NCBI GenBank assembly: GCA_963695195.1 | Contig: CAVOGE010000007.1 | Coordinates: forward strand, 1,674,001 to 1,738,000 | DNA length: 64,000 nt | DNA from: CF-167 sp963695195 | Lineage (GTDB): Bacteria; Chloroflexota; Limnocylindria; QHBO01 | Reading direction: 5' to 3' | Shown here: positions 9,101 to 16,315 of the stretch, piece after piece | Numbering within the stretch: position 1 is the stretch's first letter | Layout: the number at the start of each line of letters is the position of its first letter | Translations under genes and position numbers: made by a program | The notes under the pieces: model-generated | The model's input: the letters and a program-made list of their open reading frames with translations, nothing else | The model's database searches: none | Told to the model about the DNA's origin: nothing

Positions 9101-9618
9101 TGGTCATTCCGGCGCTCGAAGCAGCGGCGTTGATTGCCGCCGCCCAGGGTTCAGCCGACGACGTCGGCGCGCACCTTCGTGAGATCCGCGATGTCACCAC
9201 GGCCAGCAACTTCGTTGTCCAGGCCAACATGACCGAGCTCATTCGGCTCGCCTGCCAGATCGGCGATCTGGAGCTCGCCGACCAGTTGCTGGACGACCAG
9301 CCCGAGATTCCGGGACACATCCTGAATGGCGCCCGCACCGGCCAGGCCGAGATCGCCGAGGCGCACGAGCGGCTGGATGACGCGGTCGCGGGCTATCTGG
9401 CGGCCGCGGACGCCTGGCGGGCCTTCGGGAATGTCATCGAGCACGGGCGCGCCCTCCAGGGTGCTGGGCGCTGCCTCGTGAAGCTCGGCCGCCGCGCGGA
9501 AGCCCTCGCGCCGCTTCGCGGGGCCCGGGAGATCTTCGCCAGGCCGGGGGCCGTCGTCCTGGTTGGCGAGGTGGACGATCTGCTCGCCAACGCCGATGCT
9601 ACCGCGCGCGCTGGTTAG
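6183..9618 (+). CDS. Zn-ribbon / class III cyclase / AAA ATPase / TPR protein, apparent frameshift
   Basis: Large soluble signalling-type protein of about 1,145 residues. In order it has a zinc ribbon (CQSCG, then CLGCG), a class III cyclase domain, a P-loop ATPase resembling MalT/PknK-type regulators, and a long helical TPR-like C-terminus. The cyclase keeps both metal Asp residues (FADLVGFT and FIGDAVMA) and an Asn/Arg pair in VNTASR. The Walker A is GEPGVGKSR (near 6968) and the Walker B region is VIEDLHWAD. The frame changes inside the cyclase domain. Up to LRP near 6380 it reads in one phase, and from YHALLRTEIERYGG it reads one phase over. Deleting a single C in the CCC at 6381-6383 restores continuity. 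This is either a sequencing error or a recent inactivation. The GTG start at 6183 has no ribosome-binding site but follows a TAGACT element (6170-6175). Function is unknown beyond the domains. Confidence 0.85.
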
Positions 9619-9991
9619 CTTCGACCTCTGGAGCGGGTTCTCCGTCCACAAACGGCCGGACCTCGATCGGCTTCCTGACCACCTCGGAGGTCTTGGACGC
9701 CCATACGAGGGCCTCGTCGAGGTTGTGCACGTCGATCAGGTAGAACCCGCCGATGTGTTCCTTCGACTCGGCGAACGGACCGTCGATGGTCAGCACCTTC
9801 CCGGCGGAGCTGCGCACCACTCTGGCGGCATCGGGCTCATGCAACCGTCCGCCAAAGACCCAGACCCCGGCAGCCTTGAGTTCGTCGTTGAGGGCCAAAA
9901 TCTGGCCCCACCAGGCACGCATCTCTTCGTCGCTCATTGGTGGTGCGACTTCGACCTCGGCGCTGTAGACGGAGAGTAGGTAGTAGGCCAT
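9599..9991 (-). CDS. YciI-like (DGPF domain) protein
   Basis: 130 residues, beginning MAYYLLSVYS at 9991. This start is chosen over the upstream ATG at 10012 because GGAGG lies at the proper distance. It has the ferredoxin-like YCII/DGPF fold, with IDGPFAESKEHIGGFYL in the middle and the DEAL segment in the C-terminal helix. These small proteins are widespread, often beside extracytoplasmic sigma factors, and mostly lack a defined reaction. No sigma factor is present here. Its 3' end overlaps the end of the convergent cyclase/ATPase gene by about 20 bases. Confidence 0.88.
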   Translation of the reverse strand: MAYYLLSVYSAEVEVAPPMSDEEMRAWWGQILALNDELKAAGVWVFGGRLHEPDAARVVRSSAGKVLTIDGPFAESKEHIGGFYLIDVHNLDEALVWASKTSEVVRKPIEVRPFVDGEPAPEVEANQRAR

Positions 9992-10082
9992 ACGTGATCC
10001 TCCATGTGGCACGCGGGCGCCCCCGCTACTCGAATAGACGAACGTACCCGATTCAGTTCGACAGCCTGGGACTCCTCGCGTC

Positions 10083-10112
10083 TTAACCGTTCATACCCCC
10101 CGCACCTAGAAT
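10083..10112 (+). promoter_or_regulatory. Promoter of tRNA-Leu(TAA)
   Basis: TTAACC (10083-10088), an 18-base spacer and TAGAAT (10107-10112) lie 38 bases before the tRNA. The -10 and its flank CCTAGAATGGGCG are nearly the same as at the ffh promoter. Confidence 0.6.
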
Positions 10113-10150
10113 GGGCGACGGCCGGTCAGCGCAGGAACCGGCCGTACGGT

Positions 10151-10238
10151 GCCGGAGTGGCGGAACGGCAGACGCGGCCGACTTAAACTCGGCTGCCCCG
10201 CAAGGGGCTTGGGGGTTCGACTCCCTCCTCCGGCACCA
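10151..10238 (+). tRNA. tRNA-Leu(TAA)
   Basis: Acceptor GCCGGAG pairs with CTCCGGC. The anticodon stem GCCGA/TCGGC encloses CTTAAAC, giving anticodon TAA. The long variable arm GCCCCGCAAGGGGC and an encoded ACCA confirm a class II leucine tRNA. It is the third leucine isoacceptor in the window. Confidence 0.96.
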
Positions 10239-10275
10239 CTTCTTCTCTCGCACGTAGCTCAGTAAGGAGAGAGCC

Positions 10276-11490
10276 TCAGCTGCGGCGGAGGCGCAGCGCC
10301 TCGCGGCGCGCCCTGTCGGCGTCCTTGCCGACGCCTGCAGGCTGCTGCCACTCGATCCCGGCGATCGCCACCACGAGCTCCTGGATGGCCACAGCGGCCG
10401 GAGAGGTCCGGCGGCTGGTGATCAGCGGCACGCCCTCGTTCACCGAGCGAATCAGGTCGACATCGGTGTACGGGATCTCGGCGGCCGGCTTGGCCTTGAG
10501 GAGGTTCTGCACGTCACGGGTCTTGAGCAGCTCCTTGGGGAAGATGTGGTTCACCACGAAGTGGGTGCTCGCCCGCAGGGTGGCGGTCTCGGCCAGGAAG
10601 CCGAGCGCCAGGCTGGTGGCGCGCAGTGCGGCGATCTCCGGGAAGATGACGAAGATATGGGTATCGGCCTGCTCGAGCATCCAGAGTGTCCGTGGGTCGA
10701 GCCGTGAGCCACAGTCCACCACGATGTGATCGAAGCGCGGCTTCAAGACCGCCAGCGCCTGTTCCAGCTGCTCCACCGTGATCCGGAAGTCGGCCTCCGG
10801 ACTTGCCGGCGCCGCAAGCACGCTTGTCCCTGAACCGTGCTGGGACAGATACGAGATTGCCACGTCGGGATCGGCCAAGGCGAGCTCATCGGCACAGAGT
10901 GCTGCGATGTCGTAACGGGGGTTCAGGTTCAGATGGGTGGCCACCTGACCGAACTGCAGGTCGAGGTCGATCAGCAGCACGTGCTGCACGCGTCCGTCGC
11001 TCGCGCCACCGGCGAGCATGACCGCCGCGTTCACGGCCAGGGTCGTGGTCCCGACGCCGCCCTTCGGGGAGAAGAAGGTGGTGATCTTGCCAGCCACCGG
11101 TCCACCGCCCGGTCCCTTGGGGCGCACCTTGCCGCTGCGGATGAGCAGCGCCTCCACGCGGGCTTCCATCTCGGCGCGGGTGAATCTGGATGCAATCACG
11201 TCGTCGGCGCCGGCCTCGAGGAAGGCGATACGCGCTTCGACATCGCCCGCCGGCGCGACGATCACCATTGGAGCGGGGGTCTGGGACGCCGCGCGTATGC
11301 CGCCGATGGCGCCGGAGACCGCGAGGCCCTCGGCCACGATCAGGTCGAATGGCCGGTCACGGAGCGCCGATACCGCGTCGGCCGGAGTTCGGACGCTGGT
11401 GATCGCGTAGCCAAGATCGCCCAGGTGACTCTCGAGCTGCAGGCGCAGCTCGGTACTCGGCGCGCAGATCAGGATCGGATTTGACGGCAT
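10276..11490 (-). CDS. CpaE/TadZ-like receiver-MinD family ATPase
   Basis: 404 residues. Residues 1-117 form a receiver-like domain and residues about 134-385 a MinD/ParA-family ATPase with the deviant Walker A KGGVGTTT (Lys143 onward) and LLIDLDLQFGQ. This is the layout of CpaE/TadZ, which helps place type IV or Flp/Tad pili at the pole. The receiver looks unable to accept phosphate in the usual way: the position after the third strand reads FDLIVAEG, with Glu54 where Asp is expected. The start MPSNP is chosen because GAGG lies five bases upstream. No other tad genes are nearby, so the gene is orphaned or serves a distant cluster. The sequence ends in an Arg-rich tail. Confidence 0.88.
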   Translation of the reverse strand: MPSNPILICAPSTELRLQLESHLGDLGYAITSVRTPADAVSALRDRPFDLIVAEGLAVSGAIGGIRAASQTPAPMVIVAPAGDVEARIAFLEAGADDVIASRFTRAEMEARVEALLIRSGKVRPKGPGGGPVAGKITTFFSPKGGVGTTTLAVNAAVMLAGGASDGRVQHVLLIDLDLQFGQVATHLNLNPRYDIAALCADELALADPDVAISYLSQHGSGTSVLAAPASPEADFRITVEQLEQALAVLKPRFDHIVVDCGSRLDPRTLWMLEQADTHIFVIFPEIAALRATSLALGFLAETATLRASTHFVVNHIFPKELLKTRDVQNLLKAKPAAEIPYTDVDLIRSVNEGVPLITSRRTSPAAVAIQELVVAIAGIEWQQPAGVGKDADRARREALRLRRS

Positions 11491-11529
11491 CGACACCTCG
11501 TTGGACAGCGGCAGGACGAACGGGGCGCA

Positions 11530-11535
11530 AGTATA
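11530..11535 (-). promoter_or_regulatory. -10 element of the cpaE-like gene
   Basis: TATACT on the minus strand, 40 bases before the start. Its -35 region falls on the same bases as the -35 of the divergent rpsF promoter, so the two promoters are back to back and may compete. Confidence 0.5.
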
Positions 11536-11553
11536 GGTGGCACTCCCACCGCG

Positions 11554-11582
11554 TTGCCATGGGGGCCTTTGCACCCTATACT
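11554..11582 (+). promoter_or_regulatory. Promoter of rpsF-ssb-rpsR
   Basis: TTGCCA (11554-11559), a 17-base spacer and TATACT (11577-11582). The leader to rpsF is about 100 bases. Confidence 0.7.
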
Positions 11583-11690
11583 CCTCGCCTGCCTCCGGCT
11601 GCGGAGGCTGTGTCATGTCATTGGGCTCCTTTCTGCCGCACGGTCGGTTCCTGCCGAGGTGTCGCAAGCCCATAGAGAGGAGGACGGCCT

Positions 11691-12128
11691 TTGCGCCGCT
11701 ACGAACTCATGCTGCTGATCCGTCCCGACCTGGAGGACGACAAGCTCCAGGCTGCGGTCGAGAAGGTCACCCGTGCCGTCGTCAATGGCGGTGGAGCACT
11801 GACCAAGGTGTCGCCGTGGGGCAAGCGCAGGCTCGCCTATGAGATCAAGCATTTCCGCGAGGCGAGCTACTTCCTGATCCACTTCGACATCGCCCCCGAT
11901 GCCGTCCGCGAGATCGAGCGCGGGCTGCTGATCAGCGAGGAGATCCTGCGACACCTCGTCACGGTGCTCGCGAGCCAGCCCGGCGAGATCGACGATGACG
12001 ATCTCGCGCTCCCCGAAGGTGAGCTCGACGCAGGTGAGGACTCTGTCGCGGAGCCAGCGTCGTCCGACGACGACCTGTCCGACGAGGTTGAGGAAGTCCT
12101 GGAGGACGAGGTTGCTGCCGAGGCGTAG
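11691..12128 (+). CDS. rpsF: 30S ribosomal protein S6
   Basis: Small-subunit protein of the central domain that pairs with S18. The core (residues 1-95) begins MRRYELMLLIRPDL and contains WGKRRLAYEIKHFREASYFL. About 45 extra residues form an acidic Asp/Glu/Ser-rich tail, longer than the usual S6 of about 100 residues. The TTG start is fixed by GGAGG a few bases upstream. It heads the classic rpsF-ssb-rpsR operon, in which S6 and S18 are co-produced. Confidence 0.96.
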   Translation: MRRYELMLLIRPDLEDDKLQAAVEKVTRAVVNGGGALTKVSPWGKRRLAYEIKHFREASYFLIHFDIAPDAVREIERGLLISEEILRHLVTVLASQPGEIDDDDLALPEGELDAGEDSVAEPASSDDDLSDEVEEVLEDEVAAEA

Positions 12129-12154
12129 CCGGGCGGCATGAGGAGAACGATGCG

Positions 12155-12619
12155 ATGACCCTGAACAAGATGATGATCATCGGCAACCTGGGAGCGGATC
12201 CCGAGCTTCGCTACACGCCGGGCGGCAAGGCGGTCGCCGAGCTTCGGGTGGCGGTCAACGATCGTTCACGCGGTCCCGACGGCGAGTGGCAGGAGGAGAC
12301 CCAATGGTTCCGCGTGGAGCTCTGGGAGCAGGCCGCCGAACGCGCCGCCGAGCGGCTCCGCAAGGGACACAAGGTGTTCGCCGAGGGTAGCCTGCGGGCC
12401 CGTGAGTGGGAGGGCAAGGACGGCCAGAAGCGCACCTCGCTGGAGATCCGCTTCGCGCGAGTGCAGTCCCTCGAGCGACGCGATCCCGGTGAGGGCGGCT
12501 TCTCCGATGGCGAGCCCGGTGGACGTTCCGCCGACGCGCCGCCCGGTGCGCGGCCGCGTGGCGCCGACAAGACAAGTGGCGACGTCGAGTCGATCGACGT
12601 CGACGACATCCCGTTCTGA
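12155..12619 (+). CDS. ssb: Single-stranded DNA-binding protein
   Basis: Coats single-stranded DNA during replication, repair and recombination. 154 residues: an OB fold (about 1-108) with MIIGNLGADPELRYTPGG, WFRVELWEQAAE and VFAEGSLRARE, then a Gly/Pro/acidic linker. The C-terminal tip DVDDIPF is the standard partner-binding tail. It lies between rpsF and rpsR, the conserved position, and has GAGGAGA before its ATG. Confidence 0.97.
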   Translation: MTLNKMMIIGNLGADPELRYTPGGKAVAELRVAVNDRSRGPDGEWQEETQWFRVELWEQAAERAAERLRKGHKVFAEGSLRAREWEGKDGQKRTSLEIRFARVQSLERRDPGEGGFSDGEPGGRSADAPPGARPRGADKTSGDVESIDVDDIPF

Positions 12620-12648
12620 ATAGCGATCCACGAGGGACCTGAACAGCC

Positions 12649-12918
12649 ATGGCATCTCCACGATCCCGCCGCGAAACGGCCGACTACTACCGCGATCGTC
12701 GCCGCCGGAAGGTATGCAACTTCTGCGTCGAGAAGTCGGAGTCGATCGACTACAAGGAGGTCAACCGCCTCCGGCGCTACCTTTCGGAACGGGCGAAGAT
12801 CGAGCCGCGCCGCAAGACCGGGACCTGCGCTCGCCACCAGCGGATGCTGACCGTCGCCCTCAAGCGAGCTCGCCAGGTCGCCCTGCTGCCGGTCGCCCCC
12901 TCGCACCTGCGCCCCTGA
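12649..12918 (+). CDS. rpsR: 30S ribosomal protein S18
   Basis: Binds the central domain of 16S rRNA with S6. 89 residues with a basic N-terminus, then KVCNFC, KEVNRLRRYLSERAKIEPRR and the TGTCARHQRMLTVALKRAR block that defines S18. The CNFC pair plus a later Cys and His suggests the zinc-binding form. It is the last gene of the rpsF operon. Confidence 0.97.
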   Translation: MASPRSRRETADYYRDRRRRKVCNFCVEKSESIDYKEVNRLRRYLSERAKIEPRRKTGTCARHQRMLTVALKRARQVALLPVAPSHLRP

Positions 12919-12966
12919 TCGGTCAACCTGGCTGATGTCGGCGGCGTCGCGCCGACGGGCTGGCAG

Positions 12967-13782
12967 ATGGAGATCGATCCGCTGCTCCTCCTGCTCGGCG
13001 GCGCGGCCGCCGGTGCATTCGGGGCGCTCCTGGGTTTGGGTGGCGGCATCATCCTCGTCCCGCTCCTGACGATCGGCTTCCATCTTCCGCTCGCCGCGGC
13101 CGTGGGAACCAGTCTTGTCAGCGTCGTGGCCACCTCGGCCGGCGCGGCGGCCCTCAACGTGCGAGCCGGCCGCGCGGATGTGCGCCTGGGGATCGCCCTG
13201 GCACCCGGCACGGTGCTCGGCGCCGCAGCCGGCGGAGCGATCGCCGGAGTCCTCCCGGAGTACCTGCTCACCGCAGCATTCGCGGCCCTGCTGGTGTATG
13301 TCGGCGTGGTCCTGGCCCGTTCCGCCGCCAGACCGTCGAAGCCGGATGACGACGCCACGCGCGTTGATCCGGCCGCACCCGGCGGAGCCGATGCGCCCGC
13401 CTATCGGGCGCATCGGCTGCCACTGGCGCTGGTGGGTTCGCTCGGCGTGGGCGCGATGTCGTCGCTGCTCGGCGTGGGCGGAGGGATCGTCCAGGTGCCG
13501 CTCATGCGCTTGCTGATGCGCGCCCCCATGTCGGTTGCTGCTGCCACCAGCAACTACCTCCTCGGGATCACCGCGGCGGCCGGCGCATATGCGTATCTGC
13601 TCCGCGGAGATGTGGATCCCACCGTGGCCGGTCCGATGGTGCTTGGCGTGACGGTCGGGGCGGTCGGTGGAGCCTGGGTCGCACCCCGGATCAGGGCCAG
13701 GTCCCTGACCTTGTTGTTCGTCGTCGTCATTGGCTGGATCGCAGTGCAGATGGCGTTCCGTGCGCTGGAACTCGTGACATGA
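12967..13782 (+). CDS. TauE/SafE family anion exporter
   Basis: 271-residue integral membrane protein with two repeated halves. Each half begins with the family Gly-rich motif: GALLGLGGGIILVPLL at about residues 19-34, and SLLGVGGGIVQVPL at about 167-180. About eight hydrophobic helices flank a charged central loop (about 115-140). Family members move sulfite, sulfoacetate or similar small anions; the substrate here cannot be read from sequence. The stop overlaps the next gene (ATGA), a DUF1634 protein, which commonly accompanies this transporter. Confidence 0.9.
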   Translation: MEIDPLLLLLGGAAAGAFGALLGLGGGIILVPLLTIGFHLPLAAAVGTSLVSVVATSAGAAALNVRAGRADVRLGIALAPGTVLGAAAGGAIAGVLPEYLLTAAFAALLVYVGVVLARSAARPSKPDDDATRVDPAAPGGADAPAYRAHRLPLALVGSLGVGAMSSLLGVGGGIVQVPLMRLLMRAPMSVAAATSNYLLGITAAAGAYAYLLRGDVDPTVAGPMVLGVTVGAVGGAWVAPRIRARSLTLLFVVVIGWIAVQMAFRALELVT

Positions 13783-14081
13783 CCGACCTGGGCCACCGTC
13801 CGGCGCGCGACGAACTGTCCCGATGGGTGGGTGGCGCCATCGCCATTGGTGCCGCCGCGTCATTCGCAGCGGTCGCGGTGGGCGTCGTGCTGGACATTGG
13901 TAGCATCACCTCGGCCGGGTTGCTCCTGCTGGTCCTGGCGCCTGCGGGGCACCTGGTCGCTGCGCTCGCCGCGTTTGTGCGGCGGCGCGAGGTTCGGTAC
14001 GCACTCGCGGCCGCGACGGCGCTGGCGCTCCTGCTGGGGGCCATGGCGCTCGCCGCGTTCTCGGCGACGATCGGAGGCTGA
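13779..14081 (+). CDS. DUF1634 family membrane protein
   Basis: 100 residues with three predicted membrane helices (about 17-40, 44-66 and 75-96). The short N-terminus carries RDELSRWVGGAI, and a basic loop RRREVRYALA precedes the last helix; both are typical of DUF1634. The ATG overlaps the stop of the TauE/SafE gene by four bases. The conserved pairing suggests an accessory subunit of that exporter, but no function is established. Confidence 0.82.
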   Translation: MTDLGHRPARDELSRWVGGAIAIGAAASFAAVAVGVVLDIGSITSAGLLLLVLAPAGHLVAALAAFVRRREVRYALAAATALALLLGAMALAAFSATIGG

Positions 14082-14086
14082 CTGTC

Positions 14087-15199
14087 GTGGATCTCGTGCT
14101 CCTGTTCGCCGCACTCGCGCTGATCCTGCTTGGTGCGGAGCTCTTCACCAATGGGATCGAGTGGTTCGGCCACCGCCTGAACCTGGCCGAGGGTGCGGTC
14201 GGCAGCGTCCTGGCAGCGGTCGCAACCGCGATGCCAGAGACCCTGATTCCGGTCATCGCCATTCTCGGGCCGGTCCTGTTTGGGGGCGGCTCCGTCAACT
14301 CGGCGGAGATCGGGGTCGGTGCCATCCTGGGTGCGCCGTTCATGCTCGCCACCCTGGCGATGTTCGTCACCGGGCTGGCCATTCTGATCGTCGCCCGTGG
14401 CGGCAATCGCGGGTCCGATCTGAAGATCAACGTCACCGTGCTGGGTCGAGACGTGATCTTCTTCGTCGTCGCGTATGCGTTGGCGATCGGGACGGCGTTC
14501 CTGCCGCCGGGCTTCAGTTGGGCGCGTTGGGCGGTCGCCGCCGCCCTGGTGGCGATCTATGCCTTCTACGTTCGGGCACACTTCACCGATCCACCCGAGG
14601 AAGGCGACCCCAGCGAACTGAACCGGCTGCATCTCACACGCATCACCGACCGTGCGACACGTTCGATCGACGTCGATATCCTGCCGGGTGGGGCCGGGCC
14701 AGGGGAAGGAAGCAACCGTGCGCCGCGGCTGCGAATCATCGTGGTCCAGGTGGTCGCCGCCCTCGCGCTGATCATCATCGGCGCTCAGGTGTTCGTCGGG
14801 GCGGTGGAGCACCTCTCAACCGTGATCGGCCTGGACCCCAGGATCCTGGCGCTGATCATCGCGCCGATCGCCACCGAGCTGCCGGAGAAGTTCAACAGCG
14901 TGATCTGGGTACGCAGCGGCAAGGACACCCTGGCGATGGGCAATATCACCGGGGCGATGGTCTTCCAGAGCTGTCTGCCGACCGTGCTCGGGATCCTCTT
15001 CACCGAATGGGCCTTCAGCGCCAGCAGCGCGCTCGCCTTCGCCTCGGCCGGTGCAGCATTCGTAGCCACCTTCCTGATCTTTGGCTCGATGCTCCGGCGC
15101 GGTCGCCTGACCGCCTGGTCGCTCCTGATCGGTGGGCCGATCTACCTCACCTACGTGGCGGCGGCACTCTTCCTGCCGGTCGGCGGGGTGCCCCACTGA
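14087..15199 (+). CDS. Sodium/calcium exchanger family membrane protein
   Basis: 370 residues with about ten hydrophobic helices in two inverted halves. Each half carries a version of the cation-exchanger alpha repeat: VATAMPETLIPV at about residues 43-54, and IATELPEKFNSV at about 261-272. The acidic residue in each is the expected cation ligand. GAELFTNGIEW near the start is also typical. The two halves are split by a long hydrophilic loop (about 165-220). The GTG start lies five bases after the DUF1634 gene. The ion moved (Ca, Na or other) is not known. Confidence 0.88.
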   Translation: MDLVLLFAALALILLGAELFTNGIEWFGHRLNLAEGAVGSVLAAVATAMPETLIPVIAILGPVLFGGGSVNSAEIGVGAILGAPFMLATLAMFVTGLAILIVARGGNRGSDLKINVTVLGRDVIFFVVAYALAIGTAFLPPGFSWARWAVAAALVAIYAFYVRAHFTDPPEEGDPSELNRLHLTRITDRATRSIDVDILPGGAGPGEGSNRAPRLRIIVVQVVAALALIIIGAQVFVGAVEHLSTVIGLDPRILALIIAPIATELPEKFNSVIWVRSGKDTLAMGNITGAMVFQSCLPTVLGILFTEWAFSASSALAFASAGAAFVATFLIFGSMLRRGRLTAWSLLIGGPIYLTYVAAALFLPVGGVPH

Positions 15200-15242
15200 T
15201 TCAGTGGCGCCGGTGGGCAGGGAGTCCGGCGGGGTGGCTCGG

Positions 15243-15248
15243 TATACT
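15243..15248 (+). promoter_or_regulatory. -10 element of the ilvE leader
   Basis: TATACT, 60 bases before the ilvE start. No clear -35. The hairpin in the next entry lies in the transcribed leader. Confidence 0.5.
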
Positions 15249-15268
15249 GGTCGGCGCATGCCGCGACA

Positions 15269-15285
15269 CCGCGCCTGAGGCGCGG
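15269..15285 (+). promoter_or_regulatory. Leader hairpin upstream of ilvE
   Basis: A perfect 7-bp stem, CCGCGCC with GGCGCGG, closes a three-base TGA loop about 20 bases after the predicted transcript start. It has no T run and no peptide-coding leader was seen, so attenuation cannot be claimed. A similar TGA-loop hairpin lies in the rplS leader. Confidence 0.4.
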
Positions 15286-15308
15286 CACGGCAAGCTGAGG
15301 AGGCTGCG

Positions 15309-16268
15309 TTGCTGAAGCAGGAATCCACTACGGTCACCGCCGACGCGGGCCACACTGCCAACCTCTGGGCATTCATCCGCGGCGGGTTCGTCCCGCTGGC
15401 CGAGGCGCAGATCAGCGTCACCACCCACGCATTCAACTACGGCACGGCGGTCTTCGAGGGCATCCGCGCCTACTGGAACGCCGACGAGGAGCAACTCTTC
15501 GGGCTCGACCTGCTGGCGCATTACCAGCGGATTCACCGTTCCGCGAAGCTCCTGCACATGACGGTGCCGCACACCCCCGAGGAGCTCGTCGGCCTGACCG
15601 TCGAACTTCTTCGGCGAGACGGGCTGCGCGAGGACGCGTACGTGCGACCGATCGTCTACAAGTCGAGTGAATCGATCGGTGTCCGGCTCCACAACCTTGA
15701 GTCCGACCTCACCATCTTTGCCATGCCGTTCGGGAAGTACATCGACACCGAGGCGGGGATTCGCGCGCAGGTGAGCACCTGGCGGCGAACCGACGACAAC
15801 GCCATCCCGGCGCGCGCCAAGCTCACCGGCTCGTACGTCAACGGCTCATTCGCCAAGACCGAGGCGCAGCTGAACGGGTTTGACGAGGCGATCATGCTCA
15901 CCCAGGACGGACACGTCAGCGAGGGGAGTGCCGAGAACATCTTCCTGGTCCGCGACGGCATGCTGGTGACCCCCCCGGTCAGCGATAACGTGCTCGAGGG
16001 GATCACCCGTCGGCACCTGATGGACGTGGCCGGAGACCTCGCCATCGGCGTCATCGAACGAACAGTGGACCGCACCGAGCTGTACAGCGCCGATGAGGTC
16101 TTCCTGTGCGGCACCGGTGCCCAGCTGGCGCCGGTGATCGAGATCGACCGACGAGCGGTCGGGGACGGGAAGCCCGGGCCGATCACCCGCCGGCTGCACA
16201 AGATCTACTTCGATGCGGCGCGCGGCCGCATGGACGCGTATCGTCACTGGCTGACGCCCGTCTACTAG
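15309..16268 (+). CDS. ilvE: Branched-chain amino acid aminotransferase
   Basis: PLP-dependent class IV aminotransferase that makes Leu, Ile and Val from their 2-oxo acids with glutamate. 319 residues. It has THAFNYGTAVFEGIRAY near residue 40, YVRPIVYKSSESIGV, the PLP lysine in ARAKLTGSYVN, SEGSAENIF, and EVFLCGTGAQLAPV near the end. The TTG start is fixed by GAGGAGG upstream. It stands alone here rather than with ilvBCD genes. A D-amino-acid or ADC-lyase role for this fold is less likely, given the full IlvE-type motifs. Confidence 0.94.
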   Translation: MLKQESTTVTADAGHTANLWAFIRGGFVPLAEAQISVTTHAFNYGTAVFEGIRAYWNADEEQLFGLDLLAHYQRIHRSAKLLHMTVPHTPEELVGLTVELLRRDGLREDAYVRPIVYKSSESIGVRLHNLESDLTIFAMPFGKYIDTEAGIRAQVSTWRRTDDNAIPARAKLTGSYVNGSFAKTEAQLNGFDEAIMLTQDGHVSEGSAENIFLVRDGMLVTPPVSDNVLEGITRRHLMDVAGDLAIGVIERTVDRTELYSADEVFLCGTGAQLAPVIEIDRRAVGDGKPGPITRRLHKIYFDAARGRMDAYRHWLTPVY

Positions 16269-16315
16269 GGCCGGGCCGCGCCACTGGACTCCGCGTAACC
16301 GAGAAGGTCCGGCCG

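Noticed and set aside
2577..10238. tRNA genes as a site of an integrated element
   Set aside because: No integrase, no repeated tRNA 3' end as an attachment site, and the genes between are of ordinary composition.
12211..13863. 550-codon minus-strand frame opposite ssb, rpsR and the TauE/SafE gene
   Set aside because: His/Arg/Gln-rich shadow translation across three real genes.
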